A stretch of 64,000 bases of DNA from CAVUBL01 sp963739795. GTDB taxonomy: Bacteria > Acidobacteriota > Thermoanaerobaculia > Multivoradales > DATKCC01. Positions 48,596 through 58,852 of this stretch are shown piece after piece (position 1 is the stretch's first letter; the number at the start of each line of letters is the position of its first letter). The stretch covers positions 496,001 to 560,000 of the forward strand of contig CAVUBL010000021.1 of the NCBI GenBank assembly GCA_963739795.1. The letters are read 5' to 3'. The notes beneath the pieces are model-generated. The model ran no database searches. It was given only the letters and a program-made list of their open reading frames with translations, and was not told the DNA's origin. A program made the translations under genes and the position numbers.

Positions 48596-49042
48596 ATGAG
48601 CCAGCTCTCGAACGTCCTGGTGACTACGGACTTCTCCGACCGGGCCCTGGGCGCGGTCGAGCAGGCCGGCGAGCTGAACCGGCTTCTGGGCAGCGAGCTG
48701 ACCCTGCTCTACGTGGTGGAGGATCACCTGCCGCCGATCCTCGGCGGGGTGAGCGAGGAGGGGCGGCACGAGATTCTGGAGCGCCACCGCAAGGAGGCCG
48801 AGGCGCGCCTCGCCGAATACGCCGCCGAGCACCTGGCGGGCTGCCAGGCCTACACGGTGGCGGTGGTGGGCGTGGCCTCCCGGGAGATCGTGCGCTACGC
48901 CGCCGAGCACGAGCAGGACCTGATCGTCATGGCCAGCCACGGTTGGGGCCCGATCGCCCAGATCCTGGTGGGAAGCACCACCGAGCGGGTGCTCCACCAC
49001 GCGCCCTGCCCGGTGCTGTTGGTGCGCTCGGACGTAGGCTGA
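48596..49042 (+). CDS. Universal stress protein (UspA family)
   Basis: A 148-residue single-domain Usp protein from ATG 48596 with AAGGGGGG 8 nt upstream. It starts NVLVTTDFSDRALGAVEQAG, has LTLLYVVEDH and ends with the nucleotide-binding signature region VMASHGWGPIAQILVGSTTE then RVLHHAPCPVLLVR (Gx2Gx9G(S/T)-like pattern). Usp proteins bind ATP or AMP and respond to stress or redox state; the precise role here is unknown. The gene is monocistronic, with a hairpin after it. Confidence 0.92.
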   Translation: MSQLSNVLVTTDFSDRALGAVEQAGELNRLLGSELTLLYVVEDHLPPILGGVSEEGRHEILERHRKEAEARLAEYAAEHLAGCQAYTVAVVGVASREIVRYAAEHEQDLIVMASHGWGPIAQILVGSTTERVLHHAPCPVLLVRSDVG

Positions 49043-49063
49043 CGGCCCGGACCGAGCGGGCCG
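49043..49063. terminator. Short hairpin between convergent genes
   Basis: CGGCCCG at 49043-49049 pairs with CGGGCCG at 49057-49063 in the 27-nt gap between the stress protein and the ferredoxin gene; outer bases CTGAC and GTCAG can extend it. No T-run. Confidence 0.4.
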
Positions 49064-49069
49064 AGCCGG

Positions 49070-49291
49070 TCAGAGCTCGATCGCTTCGAGGGCGAAGACC
49101 GGACAGCTCTCGCAGGCGTCCACCAGCCGCTCGGGCTCGATGTCCTCCGGCTCGGGGACGAAGGTCACCACCTGCCGGTCGTCGAGCACGAAGACCTCCG
49201 GGGCCAGCTTGACGCAGGCGCCGGTGCCGATGCACACGTCGCGGTCGATCCGCACCGTCCACCCGCTCACCTTGTGTTCGAGGACAGCCAT
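49070..49291 (-). CDS. Small ferredoxin, 3Fe-4S/4Fe-4S type
   Basis: A 73-residue protein from ATG 49291; a longer reading from TTG 49345 is possible but has no better support. RIDRDVCIGTGACVKLAPEV gives the Cx5C motif and ACESCPVFALEAI the final CP. This single-cluster pattern resembles ferredoxins that feed cytochrome P450 or similar oxygenases. An extra Cys sits three residues before the final one, so a fourth ligand is possible. No redox partner is adjacent. Confidence 0.82.
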   Translation of the reverse strand: MAVLEHKVSGWTVRIDRDVCIGTGACVKLAPEVFVLDDRQVVTFVPEPEDIEPERLVDACESCPVFALEAIEL

Positions 49292-49501
49292 CCCGCGAAA
49301 CGCTATCAGGTGAGGCGGCACCTCCGACGGAACGTCTTCTGACAATCGTCATCTCCGGGCCGTGATCCGGGACACTGCCGCGCAGACTCCTAGACCGGTA
49401 GAGTACGCCTCTGAGGGGCGCTCCGGAGCGCCCGTTCCGTGCGAAGCCGCGAGCGCCCCGGGTTCCCGGCCCTCGATCCTCGACCGACGCCACCGACGAC
49501 T

Positions 49502-50734
49502 ATGACCGACGACCGCCCCTCCCTCGACTCTCTTCGCATCGACCGCGAGCCCGAGCGGCCGCCGCGCCGGCGCTGGCCGTGGCTCGTGGCCCCGCTCGCG
49601 GTGCTCGCCGTCGCGGCCGTCCTGTGGTGGCGCCTCGAGGGCGAGGGACCGCCGCGGATCGAGACCGCCGTCGTCCGCGAGCAGGGCGGCGCCGCGCCCG
49701 CCGTCCTCGACGCCTCGGGCTACGTGACCGCTCGGCGCGAGGCCACCGTCTCCTCCAAGATCACCGGAAAGATCTCCGAGGTCCTGGTGGAGGAGGGCAT
49801 GGCGGTGGCGGACGGCCAGGTCCTGGCGCGCCTCGACGACGCCACGCAGCGGGCGGCTCTGCGGGTCGCCCGGGCCAACCTCGATGCCGCCCGCGGTGCC
49901 CGGGCCGAGACCGAGGTGCGCCTGGCGAAGGCCCGCCTCGACCTGTCGCGGACCGCAGATCTGGCGGCCAAGAAGGTCGTCGCCCAGGCCGACCTCGACG
50001 CCGCCCGCGCCGAGGTCGACGCCCTCGGGGCCCAGACCGCCCTGGAGCGCGAGCAGGTGAAGGTCGCCGAGAGCCAGGTGGCGGCCCAGGAGGTGGCCCT
50101 GGACGAGACGGTGATCCGGGCGCCGTTCGCCGGCGTCGCCATCTCGAAGAACGCCCAGCCCGGGGAGATCATCTCGCCGGTCTCGGCCGGCGGCGGCTTC
50201 ACGCGCACCGGCATTTGCACCGTCGTCGACATGAGCTCCCTCGAGATCGAGGTCGACGTGGGGGAGAGCTACATCCAGCGGGTCCACCAGGGCCAGCGCG
50301 TGGCCGCGGTCCTCGACGCCTACCCGGACTGGCGGATCCCCGCGCGGGTGATCACCACCATCCCGGCGGCCGACCGGGAGAAGGCGACGGTGAGGGTGCG
50401 GATCGCCTTCGACCAGCTCGATCCCCGCATCCTTCCGGACATGGGGGTGAAGGTCTCGTTCCTCTCGGACGCTTCGCCGGAGGCGCCGGAGGGCGCCGCG
50501 GGCCGTCCCCTCTCCCAGATCCTCGTGCCCGGGGCCGCGGTGCGCTCGGAGGGGGACCGGGAGGTGGTCTGGGTGGTGCGCGGCGGCCGCCTCGAGCGGC
50601 GCGTGGTCAAGACGGGGGCGAAACAGGGGGACGACATCCAGGTGCTCTCGGGCTTGACCGCCGAGGAGCGGGTGATGACCCGGGGACCGGAGGCGCCCAC
50701 CGAAGGCCAGGCGGTCGAGGTGCCGGACCGGTGA
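49502..50734 (+). CDS. Periplasmic adaptor (HlyD/MacA-like) of an efflux system
   Basis: A 410-residue membrane-fusion protein. A single TM anchor (WPWLVAPLAVLAVAAVLWW, about residues 26-44) is followed by a biotinyl-lipoyl half (TARREATVSSKITGKISEVL), a helical hairpin at about 100-190 (ARANLDAARGARAETEVRLA, ALEREQVKVAESQVAAQEVA) and the second lipoyl half (DETVIRAPFAGVAISKNAQP then GEIISP). Beta-barrel and membrane-proximal domains follow (ITTIPAADREKATVRVRIAF, ILVPGAAVRSEGDREVVWVV). It should link the ABC permeases encoded next to an outer-membrane channel that is not in this window. First gene of a four-gene operon. Confidence 0.9.
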   Translation: MTDDRPSLDSLRIDREPERPPRRRWPWLVAPLAVLAVAAVLWWRLEGEGPPRIETAVVREQGGAAPAVLDASGYVTARREATVSSKITGKISEVLVEEGMAVADGQVLARLDDATQRAALRVARANLDAARGARAETEVRLAKARLDLSRTADLAAKKVVAQADLDAARAEVDALGAQTALEREQVKVAESQVAAQEVALDETVIRAPFAGVAISKNAQPGEIISPVSAGGGFTRTGICTVVDMSSLEIEVDVGESYIQRVHQGQRVAAVLDAYPDWRIPARVITTIPAADREKATVRVRIAFDQLDPRILPDMGVKVSFLSDASPEAPEGAAGRPLSQILVPGAAVRSEGDREVVWVVRGGRLERRVVKTGAKQGDDIQVLSGLTAEERVMTRGPEAPTEGQAVEVPDR

Positions 50735-50791
50735 GGTGTCGTGGTGCGGACGGGGGAGCGAGGCGAGGGATCCGACCGAGGAGACGATGCG

Positions 50792-51487
50792 ATGCGCGAT
50801 GACCTTCTAATCCGGATGTCCGACGTCACCAAGAGCTACTTCCGCGGCCGGGAGAAGGTGGAGGTGCTTCGCCACCTCGAGCTCGAAGTGCCGCGGGGCG
50901 ACTTCGTGGCCCTCATGGGGCCGTCGGGGTCCGGCAAGACCACGATGCTCAACCTGCTCGGCGGCCTCGACCGCCCCGGTTCGGGCGAGATCGAGATCGA
51001 CGGCCAGCGCATCGACAGCATGTCGGGCAGCCGCCTCGCCACCTGGCGCTCCCGCCACGTGGGCTTCATCTTCCAGTTCTACAACCTGCTGCCGGTCCTC
51101 TCGGCCGAGCGCAACGTCGAGCTGCCGCTGCTGCTGACCCACCTGTCGCGCGGAGAGCGGCGCAAGCACGTGGCGGCGGCCCTGGGCATCGTCGGCCTCG
51201 CCGACCGCGCCAAGCACTACCCGCGGGAGCTCTCTGGCGGACAGGAGCAGCGGGTGGGCATCGCCCGGGCCATCGTCTCGGATCCCACGTTCCTACTCTG
51301 CGACGAGCCCACGGGCGATCTCGACCGCAAGACCGGCACCGAGATCCTCGAGCTCCTCCAGGCTCTCAACCGGGAGCACGGCAAGACCCTGGTCATGGTC
51401 ACCCACGACCCGCGGGCGGCCTCCTTCGCCCGGCGCACCCTGGTGCTCGACGACGGTGTGCTACGGCCCGCGGAGGCGGCGGCGTGA
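50792..51487 (+). CDS. ABC transporter ATPase, MacB/LolD type
   Basis: A 231-residue ATPase from ATG 50792 (AGGAG about 8 nt upstream). Walker A MGPSGSGKTTMLNLLGGLDR, Q-loop FIFQFYNLLPVLSAERNVEL, signature LSGGQEQRVGIARAI, Walker B FLLCDEPTGDLDRKTG, H-loop MVTHDPRAA. The separate ATPase and permease genes resemble LolCDE or MacB-like mechanotransmission exporters. The stop overlaps the permease start (GTGA at 51484-51487). Confidence 0.92.
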   Translation: MRDDLLIRMSDVTKSYFRGREKVEVLRHLELEVPRGDFVALMGPSGSGKTTMLNLLGGLDRPGSGEIEIDGQRIDSMSGSRLATWRSRHVGFIFQFYNLLPVLSAERNVELPLLLTHLSRGERRKHVAAALGIVGLADRAKHYPRELSGGQEQRVGIARAIVSDPTFLLCDEPTGDLDRKTGTEILELLQALNREHGKTLVMVTHDPRAASFARRTLVLDDGVLRPAEAAA

Positions 51488-52641
51488 AGTACCTCCACCT
51501 GATCCGCAAGGACCTCGGGCGCCGCAAGGTGCGCACGATCTTCACCATGCTCTCGATCTTCGTGGCGTTCGTGCTCTTCGTCATGCTGGCGGCGCTGCGC
51601 ACCGGGTTCGAAGGCGGCGTGCAGCTCGCCGGCGCCGACCGCCTGATGACGCTCCACAAGGTCTCGATCATCCAGCCGCTGCCCCAGAGCTACGAGGCGG
51701 ACATCGAGTCGATCAAGGGTGTGGTCGACGCCACGCCGGCCACCTGGTTCGGAGGCGTCTACCAGGACCCGAAGAACTTCTTCGCCCAGATCTCGGTGGT
51801 GCCGGACGAGTGGCTCCGAATGTACCCGGAGTACGTCCTCCCGGCCGACCAGCGCGCGGCGTGGATCAAGGACCAGACCGGCGCCATCGCCGGCCGCTCC
51901 CTGGCCGAGCGTTTCGGCTGGAAGGTCGGGGACCGGATCCCGATCCGGGCGACCATCTGGCAGCGCAAGGACGGCTCGAAGACCTGGGAGTTCACCCTCG
52001 ACGGCATCTACGAGGGCTCCAAGGAAGGGACCGACACGACGCAGTTCTTCTTCCACCAGAAGTACCTCCAGGAGGCCCGCGCCTTCGGCGAGGGGTGGGT
52101 GGGCTGGTACGTGGTGAAGATCGCCGACCCGCAGCGCGCGCCGCAGATCGCCGACGAGATCGACGCCAGGTTCGCCAACTCTCCGACCGAGACCAAGACC
52201 TCCACCGAGAAGGCGTTCGTGCAGGCCTTCGCCAACCAGATCGGCAACATCGGAAAGATCGTTACGGCGATCCTCGGCGCGGTCTTCTTCACCATGCTCC
52301 TGGTGGCGGGCAACACCATGGCCCAGTCGGTCCGCGAGCGCACCAACGAGCTCGGCGTCCTCAAGACCCTGGGCTTCACCGACGCCAAGGTCGTGGGCCT
52401 GGTCCTCGCCGAGGCCCTGGCGATCAGCGTGGTCGGCGGCGGGCTGGGGCTCCTCGTCGGCTCGGCCCTGGTCCGGGGGATGGACCTGGGGGCGTTTCTG
52501 CCCGCCTTCTACGTGCGGCCGGCGGACCTGGTCGAGGGACTGGTTCTCGTGGTCGCGGTCGGCGTGGTCGCCGGGCTCCTGCCCTCGCTCCAGGCGATGA
52601 GGCTCAACGTGGTCACGGCGCTCAGCCGGGGCCGGGTGTAG
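51484..52641 (+). CDS. ABC transporter permease (MacB/FtsX-like) 1
   Basis: A 385-residue protein from a GTG coupled to the ATPase. TM1 is at about residues 17-40 (VRTIFTMLSIFVAFVLFVML), then a large periplasmic domain at 45-255 (PCD-like), then three TM helices of the FtsX domain: ILGAVFFTMLLVAGNTMAQS, LAISVVGGGLGLLVGSALVR and LVLVVAVGVVAGLLPSLQAM. NTMAQSVRERTNELGVLKTL is the conserved coupling region. It pairs with the second permease to form the heterodimer. Confidence 0.9.
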   Translation: MKYLHLIRKDLGRRKVRTIFTMLSIFVAFVLFVMLAALRTGFEGGVQLAGADRLMTLHKVSIIQPLPQSYEADIESIKGVVDATPATWFGGVYQDPKNFFAQISVVPDEWLRMYPEYVLPADQRAAWIKDQTGAIAGRSLAERFGWKVGDRIPIRATIWQRKDGSKTWEFTLDGIYEGSKEGTDTTQFFFHQKYLQEARAFGEGWVGWYVVKIADPQRAPQIADEIDARFANSPTETKTSTEKAFVQAFANQIGNIGKIVTAILGAVFFTMLLVAGNTMAQSVRERTNELGVLKTLGFTDAKVVGLVLAEALAISVVGGGLGLLVGSALVRGMDLGAFLPAFYVRPADLVEGLVLVVAVGVVAGLLPSLQAMRLNVVTALSRGRV

Positions 52642-52653
52642 AGGAGGCTCGGG

Positions 52654-53856
52654 ATGGCGGCGTCTCCCACGGCGTGGATCGACCAGGTGCTCCTGGTCAC
52701 CTGGACGAACCTCAAGAGCCTGCGCGGCCGGCTGGGCTCGGCGGCCACCGCCGTCGTCGGCGTGGCGGGCGTGGTGTCGGTCTTCGTGGCGGTGCTCTCC
52801 ATCGCCCAGGGGTTCCGGGCCACGATGGAGGGCACCGGCGCGCCCGACCGGGTGCTCGTGATGCGCGGCGGGGCGAGCGCCGAGATGAACAGCCTTCTGC
52901 AGCGCGACGACGTGCGAATCATCGAGAACGCCCCCGGAATTCGCCGCATCGGCGGCGAGCCCGCCGTTTCGGCGGAGCTGTTCGTGGTCGTGGACGTGCC
53001 CAAGCGCTCCACCGGAACGTCGGCCAACGTGCCGCTCCGGGGCGTCCAGCCCGGAGCGTTCCTGGTGCGCGACAACGTGAAGATCGTCGAGGGCCGCCGC
53101 TTCACGCCGGGGCGCAAGGAGGTGATCGTGGGCAGCGGCGCCGCGGCGGAGTTCGCCGGCCTGGAGGTGGGCAAGACCTTGCGCTGGGGGCAGAACGAGT
53201 GGACTGTGGTCGGGCGCTTCGACGCCGGCGGCACGGTGGCCGACTCGGAGATCTGGTGCGACGTGGGCGTGCTGCAACCGGCCTACCGGCGGGGGAGCAC
53301 CTTCCAGGCGCTCTACGCCAAGCTGACCTCGCCGGAGGCGTTCGATCGCTTCAAGGCCGCCCTCACCTCCGACCCGCGCCTCGACGTGGAGGTCCAGCGC
53401 GAGAGCGAGTACTTCGCCGATCAGTCGAGAACCCTGACCGAGTTCATCAGCAAGGCCGGCACCCTGATCGCGGTGCTCATGGGGATCGGCGCCGCCTTCG
53501 GAGCCCTCAACACCATGTACACGGCGGTGGCCTCGCGCACTCGCGAGATCGCCACCCTGCGGGCGCTCGGATTCCGTCCGGGGCCGGTGGTCCTCTCGGT
53601 CCTCGCCGAGTCCCTGGCCCTCGCCCTGATCGGCGGCCTGGTGGGCGGCGCGCTCGCCTACTTCTTCTTCAACGGCTATCGGGTGGCCACCCTCAACTGG
53701 CAGAGCTTCAGCCAGGTGGCGTTCGCCTTCCGGATCACGCCGCGGCTCCTCATCCAGGGCATGGTCTACGCGGTGGTCATCGGCTTGGTGGGGGGCCTCT
53801 TCCCGGCGATCCGCGCCGCCCGTCTGCCGGTGGCGACGGCGCTGCGGGAGGCCTGA
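52654..53856 (+). CDS. ABC transporter permease (MacB/FtsX-like) 2
   Basis: A 400-residue protein, ATG 52654 with GAGGAGG 7 nt upstream. Same plan as permease 1: TM1 near residues 27-50 (AVVGVAGVVSVFVAVLSIAQ), a periplasmic domain at 55-270, and an FtsX domain with TLIAVLMGIGAAFGALNTMY, TAVASRTREIATLRALGFRP and ALIGGLVGGALAYFFFNGYR. It ends GLVGGLFPAIRAARLPVATA. Last gene of the efflux operon; the substrate (drug, lipid or lipoprotein) cannot be told. Confidence 0.9.
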   Translation: MAASPTAWIDQVLLVTWTNLKSLRGRLGSAATAVVGVAGVVSVFVAVLSIAQGFRATMEGTGAPDRVLVMRGGASAEMNSLLQRDDVRIIENAPGIRRIGGEPAVSAELFVVVDVPKRSTGTSANVPLRGVQPGAFLVRDNVKIVEGRRFTPGRKEVIVGSGAAAEFAGLEVGKTLRWGQNEWTVVGRFDAGGTVADSEIWCDVGVLQPAYRRGSTFQALYAKLTSPEAFDRFKAALTSDPRLDVEVQRESEYFADQSRTLTEFISKAGTLIAVLMGIGAAFGALNTMYTAVASRTREIATLRALGFRPGPVVLSVLAESLALALIGGLVGGALAYFFFNGYRVATLNWQSFSQVAFAFRITPRLLIQGMVYAVVIGLVGGLFPAIRAARLPVATALREA

Positions 53857-54017
53857 GCCGGCGCCGGGCCCGACCCGCCTCCACCGCTTCGCGGACAGCC
53901 CTTCACCGTTCCTTCGAGGGCTCCTTCGGGCAGCGCCGCGGACCCCTATAATGCCGGGCGGACGGGGCCGGCGCGGCGGGTGCCGGCGGCCTCCGGACTT
54001 TCAGAAAGGAACCCCCG

Positions 54018-57000
54018 ATGCCACGATTCCCGAGGAGCTCGAAGCGTGCCGGCACGTACCTGGCTCTCACCCTCTTCCTGCTGGCGCCCGCGGGCGTCCG
54101 GGCCGCCGAGGCCCCGGCCACTGCGAAGCCGGCGGTCGATCCGACCCTCTTCCAGGGCATGACGTGGCGCAACATCGGGCCCTTCCGGGGCGGGCGCGCG
54201 ACGGCGGTGGCCGGCGTCGCCCAGGACCCCTTGACCTACTACTTCGGCTCGAGCGGCGGCGGCGTGTGGAAGACCGAAGACGCCGGGACGACCTGGAAGA
54301 ACGTCTCCGACGGCTTCTTCAAGACCGGCTCGGTGGGGGCCCTGGCGGTCGCTCCGTCGGACCCCAACGTGGTCTACGCCGGGATGGGCGAGGCACCGGT
54401 GCGCGGCGTGACCACCTCTCACGGTGACGGCGTCTACCGCTCGACCGACGCCGGGCGCACCTGGACCCACCTGGGGCTCGACGCCACCGAGCACGTCTCG
54501 GCCATCGCCGTCGATCCGCGCAACCCGGACGTGGTCTTCGTGGCGGCCCAGGGATCGGCCTGGAAGCCGACGCCCGAGCGCGGCGTCTACCGCTCGACCG
54601 ACGGCGGCGCCACCTGGAAGCTCGTGCTCCACGTGAGCGACAGCGCCGGGGCGAGCGACCTGTCCATGGATCCCGCCAACCCGCGGGTGATCTACGCCGC
54701 CTTCTGGGACCATCAGAGGACGCCCTGGCAGATCCGGAGCGGTGGGCCGGGAAGCGGCGTCTGGAAGACCGCCGATGGCGGGAACACCTGGGAGCGCCTC
54801 GGACTGGGGAAGGATGACGACGAGGGCGGCCACGGCGGCCACGGGGAAGAGGGGGCCCACGGCGGCCGCCTTCCCGAGCTCATGGGCAAGGTGGGCGTGG
54901 CGGTCTCGCCGGCCCGCCCCGAGCGGGTCTGGGCCATGGTGGAGGCCGACGACGGTGGCCTCTTCCGCTCCGACGACGCCGGCAAGACCTGGCACCGGGT
55001 CAACCAGGAGCGGGAGCTCCGGGCGCGGGCCTGGTACTACACGGACGTCTTCGCCGATCCCAAGGACCCGGATACCGTCTGGGTGTTGAACGCGCCCATC
55101 CTGCGCTCGACCGACGGCGGGCGGACCTTCCACCGGGTGCGCCAGGCCCACGGCGACAACCACGACCTGTGGATCAACCCGAACGATCCGCGCTATGTCG
55201 TCGAGGCCAACGACGGTGGTGCCATCGTCTCGACCAACGGTGGCGAGACCTGGTCGACCGAGAACAACCAGCCGACGGCCCAGTTCTACCGCGTCGACAC
55301 CGACGACACCTTCCCCTTCCGGGTCTACGGCGGCCAGCAGGACAACTCGACGGTGGCCATCGCCAGCGCCGCGCCGGGCGGCATCGGCGAGAAGGACTGG
55401 TTCGAGGCCGGCGGGTGCGAGAGCGCCCACGTGGCCTTCGACCCGAAGGACCCCAAGCTCGTCTACGCCGGCTGCTACCAGGGGATGATCTCGGAGTACG
55501 ACGTGGCCAATGGCCGCGAGCGCCAGGTCACGGCCGAGCCCTTCCTGGGCCTCGGGGCCGACCCCGACCAGCAGCCCTACCGCTTCAACTGGAACGCCCC
55601 GATCGAGGTCTCGCCCCAGGACCCGAGCGTCATCTACCACGGGGCCAACGTGCTCTTCGAGACCCGGGACCGGGGTACCCACTGGCGCGTGATCAGCCCG
55701 GACCTGACCCGCAACGAGAAGTCCAAGCAGGGCCCGGGCGGCGCGCCGATCACCAACGAGTCGGCGGGCGGCGAGGTCTACGGCACGATCTTCGCCATCG
55801 CCCCCTCGCCCCACGACGCGGGCACGATCTGGGTGGGGAGCGACGACGGCCTGGTGCACCTGACCCGGGACGGCGGCGAGCACTGGACGGACATCACCCC
55901 GCCGGGCCTGGCGGGCCTACCGGGTTCGGGCGAGGCCCAGATCAACGCCATCGACGTCTCGCCCCACCAGGCGGGCAAGGCGTACGTGGCCGTGACCCGC
56001 TACAAGCTCGGCGACTACCGGCCGCTGGCGTTCAAGACGAGTGACTACGGCGCCACCTGGACGAAGATCACGGGCGGCATCCCGGACGGCCACTGGGTGC
56101 GGGTGGTGCGGGAGGACCCGGTGCGCGCGGGGCTGCTCTACGCCGGCACCGAGCGCGGCGCCTACGTCTCCTTCGACGACGGCGGCCACTGGCAGAGCCT
56201 TCAGCTCAACCTGCCGGTGGTGCCGGTCACCGACCTCCAGGTGCGCCAGGGCGACCTGGTGGCCTCGACCCAGGGCCGGGCTTTCTGGATCCTGGACGAC
56301 CTGGCGCCGCTGCGCCAGGCGGGTGCCGAGGCGGCGGGCGCGGCCCTCTACCTCTACGCGCCGGCGCAGGCCAGCCGGGCCCAGTGGGGCGGCGGCTTCG
56401 GCGGCGAGGGCGGCGGCGTGGAGGGCAAGAACCCGCCCTCGGGCGCGGTGATCGACTACGTCCTCTCCAAAGACCTCGCGGCTGCCCTCTCCGCACACCC
56501 GGCGAGGCCGGAGAAGGACGAAGACGGGGCGAAGGCCCCGGACCCAGAGGGCGCGAAGGGCCCCAAGCCGGCGGACGGCATGGCCGCGGAGCCGAAGGCC
56601 GAGGGTGCCGCCGCCGAGGCGGCGCATCCCGAGTCCAAGCCGAAGCTCGAGCTCGAGATCCGGGACGCCGCGGGCAAGGTCGTGCGCACCCTCTCGAGCG
56701 TGCCGGACAAGGAGAACGACGGTGGCCCGGGAGGCGGCGAGGAGGAGGAGGGGCCGTTCGGCGGACGCTCCGAGCTTCTGCCCACCAAGGCCGGGATGAA
56801 CCGGTTCGTCTGGGACCTTCGGGCCGACTCGATCACGAAGGTGCCGGGCCAGTTGGTCTTCGGGAGCTTCGACGGGCCCCGACTGCCGCCGGGCACCTAC
56901 ACCCTCGATCTCCGGGCGCACACGAGCCAGGGCGACCAGGAGGCGACGCGGACTCTGAAGGTGGTCGAGGATCCGCGGATCGAGACCACCGCCGCGGGGT

Positions 57001-57491
57001 ACACCGAGGAGCAGGCGGTCCTCGCCCGGAACCGCGACACCCTCGACGAGCTCGACCGCTCGGTCCTGCGCGCGCGCAAGGTCCGCGACCAGGTTCAGCA
57101 AGCGGTTGACCGCCTGGACGACGTCCCGGGCTCCGGGGAGATTGCCAAGGCCGGCAAGGACCTGGTCAAGGCCCTCGAGGACTGGGAGGAGCAGGTGATC
57201 CAGACCAAGACCACCAACTTCCAGGACATCATCAACTTCCCGAACCGCCTCGACGGCCAGATCGCGTACCTCTACAGCATGGTGGACTCCTCCGGGCCGC
57301 CGGTGACTGCGGGCGCTGCCAAGCGCACCGACGAGCTCGTCGGCCAGTGGGCCGAGAAGAAGGCGGCGCTCGACGCCCTCCTCGGCCAGAGGGTGACGGC
57401 CTTCAACCAGCTCATGGAGGAGCACAAGGTGCCGGCGGTCGTGGTGCCCCCGGAGAAGGGGGCGAAGGGAGCGAAGGAGACGAGCGAGTAG
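54018..57491 (+). CDS. Secreted sortilin/VPS10-like beta-propeller protein, 1157 aa
   Basis: ATG 54018 with AGAAAGGAA 6 nt upstream. Signal peptide (YLALTLFLLAPAGVRAAEA). Residues 40-790 are an Asp-box propeller region with many loops (STDAGRTWTHLG, STDGGATWKLV, SDDAGKTWHRV, STDGGRTFHRV, SDYGATWTKI). A His/Gly/Glu insertion (GGHGGHGEEGAHGG) sits near residue 275, a possible metal-binding loop. An Ala/Glu/Lys-rich linker (about 835-880) follows, then a beta-sandwich (FVWDLRADSITKVPG) and a C-terminal helical part with repeated acidic and Lys residues. Such proteins are often annotated as 'glycosyl hydrolase, BNR repeat', but no catalytic residues can be named. The gene is intact. Confidence 0.82.
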   Translation: MPRFPRSSKRAGTYLALTLFLLAPAGVRAAEAPATAKPAVDPTLFQGMTWRNIGPFRGGRATAVAGVAQDPLTYYFGSSGGGVWKTEDAGTTWKNVSDGFFKTGSVGALAVAPSDPNVVYAGMGEAPVRGVTTSHGDGVYRSTDAGRTWTHLGLDATEHVSAIAVDPRNPDVVFVAAQGSAWKPTPERGVYRSTDGGATWKLVLHVSDSAGASDLSMDPANPRVIYAAFWDHQRTPWQIRSGGPGSGVWKTADGGNTWERLGLGKDDDEGGHGGHGEEGAHGGRLPELMGKVGVAVSPARPERVWAMVEADDGGLFRSDDAGKTWHRVNQERELRARAWYYTDVFADPKDPDTVWVLNAPILRSTDGGRTFHRVRQAHGDNHDLWINPNDPRYVVEANDGGAIVSTNGGETWSTENNQPTAQFYRVDTDDTFPFRVYGGQQDNSTVAIASAAPGGIGEKDWFEAGGCESAHVAFDPKDPKLVYAGCYQGMISEYDVANGRERQVTAEPFLGLGADPDQQPYRFNWNAPIEVSPQDPSVIYHGANVLFETRDRGTHWRVISPDLTRNEKSKQGPGGAPITNESAGGEVYGTIFAIAPSPHDAGTIWVGSDDGLVHLTRDGGEHWTDITPPGLAGLPGSGEAQINAIDVSPHQAGKAYVAVTRYKLGDYRPLAFKTSDYGATWTKITGGIPDGHWVRVVREDPVRAGLLYAGTERGAYVSFDDGGHWQSLQLNLPVVPVTDLQVRQGDLVASTQGRAFWILDDLAPLRQAGAEAAGAALYLYAPAQASRAQWGGGFGGEGGGVEGKNPPSGAVIDYVLSKDLAAALSAHPARPEKDEDGAKAPDPEGAKGPKPADGMAAEPKAEGAAAEAAHPESKPKLELEIRDAAGKVVRTLSSVPDKENDGGPGGGEEEEGPFGGRSELLPTKAGMNRFVWDLRADSITKVPGQLVFGSFDGPRLPPGTYTLDLRAHTSQGDQEATRTLKVVEDPRIETTAAGYTEEQAVLARNRDTLDELDRSVLRARKVRDQVQQAVDRLDDVPGSGEIAKAGKDLVKALEDWEEQVIQTKTTNFQDIINFPNRLDGQIAYLYSMVDSSGPPVTAGAAKRTDELVGQWAEKKAALDALLGQRVTAFNQLMEEHKVPAVVVPPEKGAKGAKETSE

Positions 57492-57513
57492 AGAGCCAGC
57501 GAGCGGGTGGGGG

Positions 57514-57568
57514 CGTCCCCTTCCCCCCCCGAGGGGAGGGAAGGGGATCGAGATGCGGGGGGGCCGAA
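57514..57568 (+). repeat. GC-rich dispersed intergenic palindrome, copy 3
   Basis: CCCCTTCCCCCCCCGAGGGG then AGGGAAGGGGATCGAGATGC and a run of G. It matches copy 1 closely and sits between the sortilin-like gene and argG. Confidence 0.6.
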
Positions 57569-57620
57569 TAGGGCCGGGCTCTGGTATCGTCCTCGGCTTC
57601 TGGAGGAGGAGAACTCGGCG

Positions 57621-58847
<1,227 letters not shown>

Positions 58848-58852
58848 GCCGA

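Noticed and set aside
51217..53277. 686-codon minus-strand open frame across the efflux permeases
   Set aside because: Antisense to two well-supported permease genes; no motif, no ribosome binding site.
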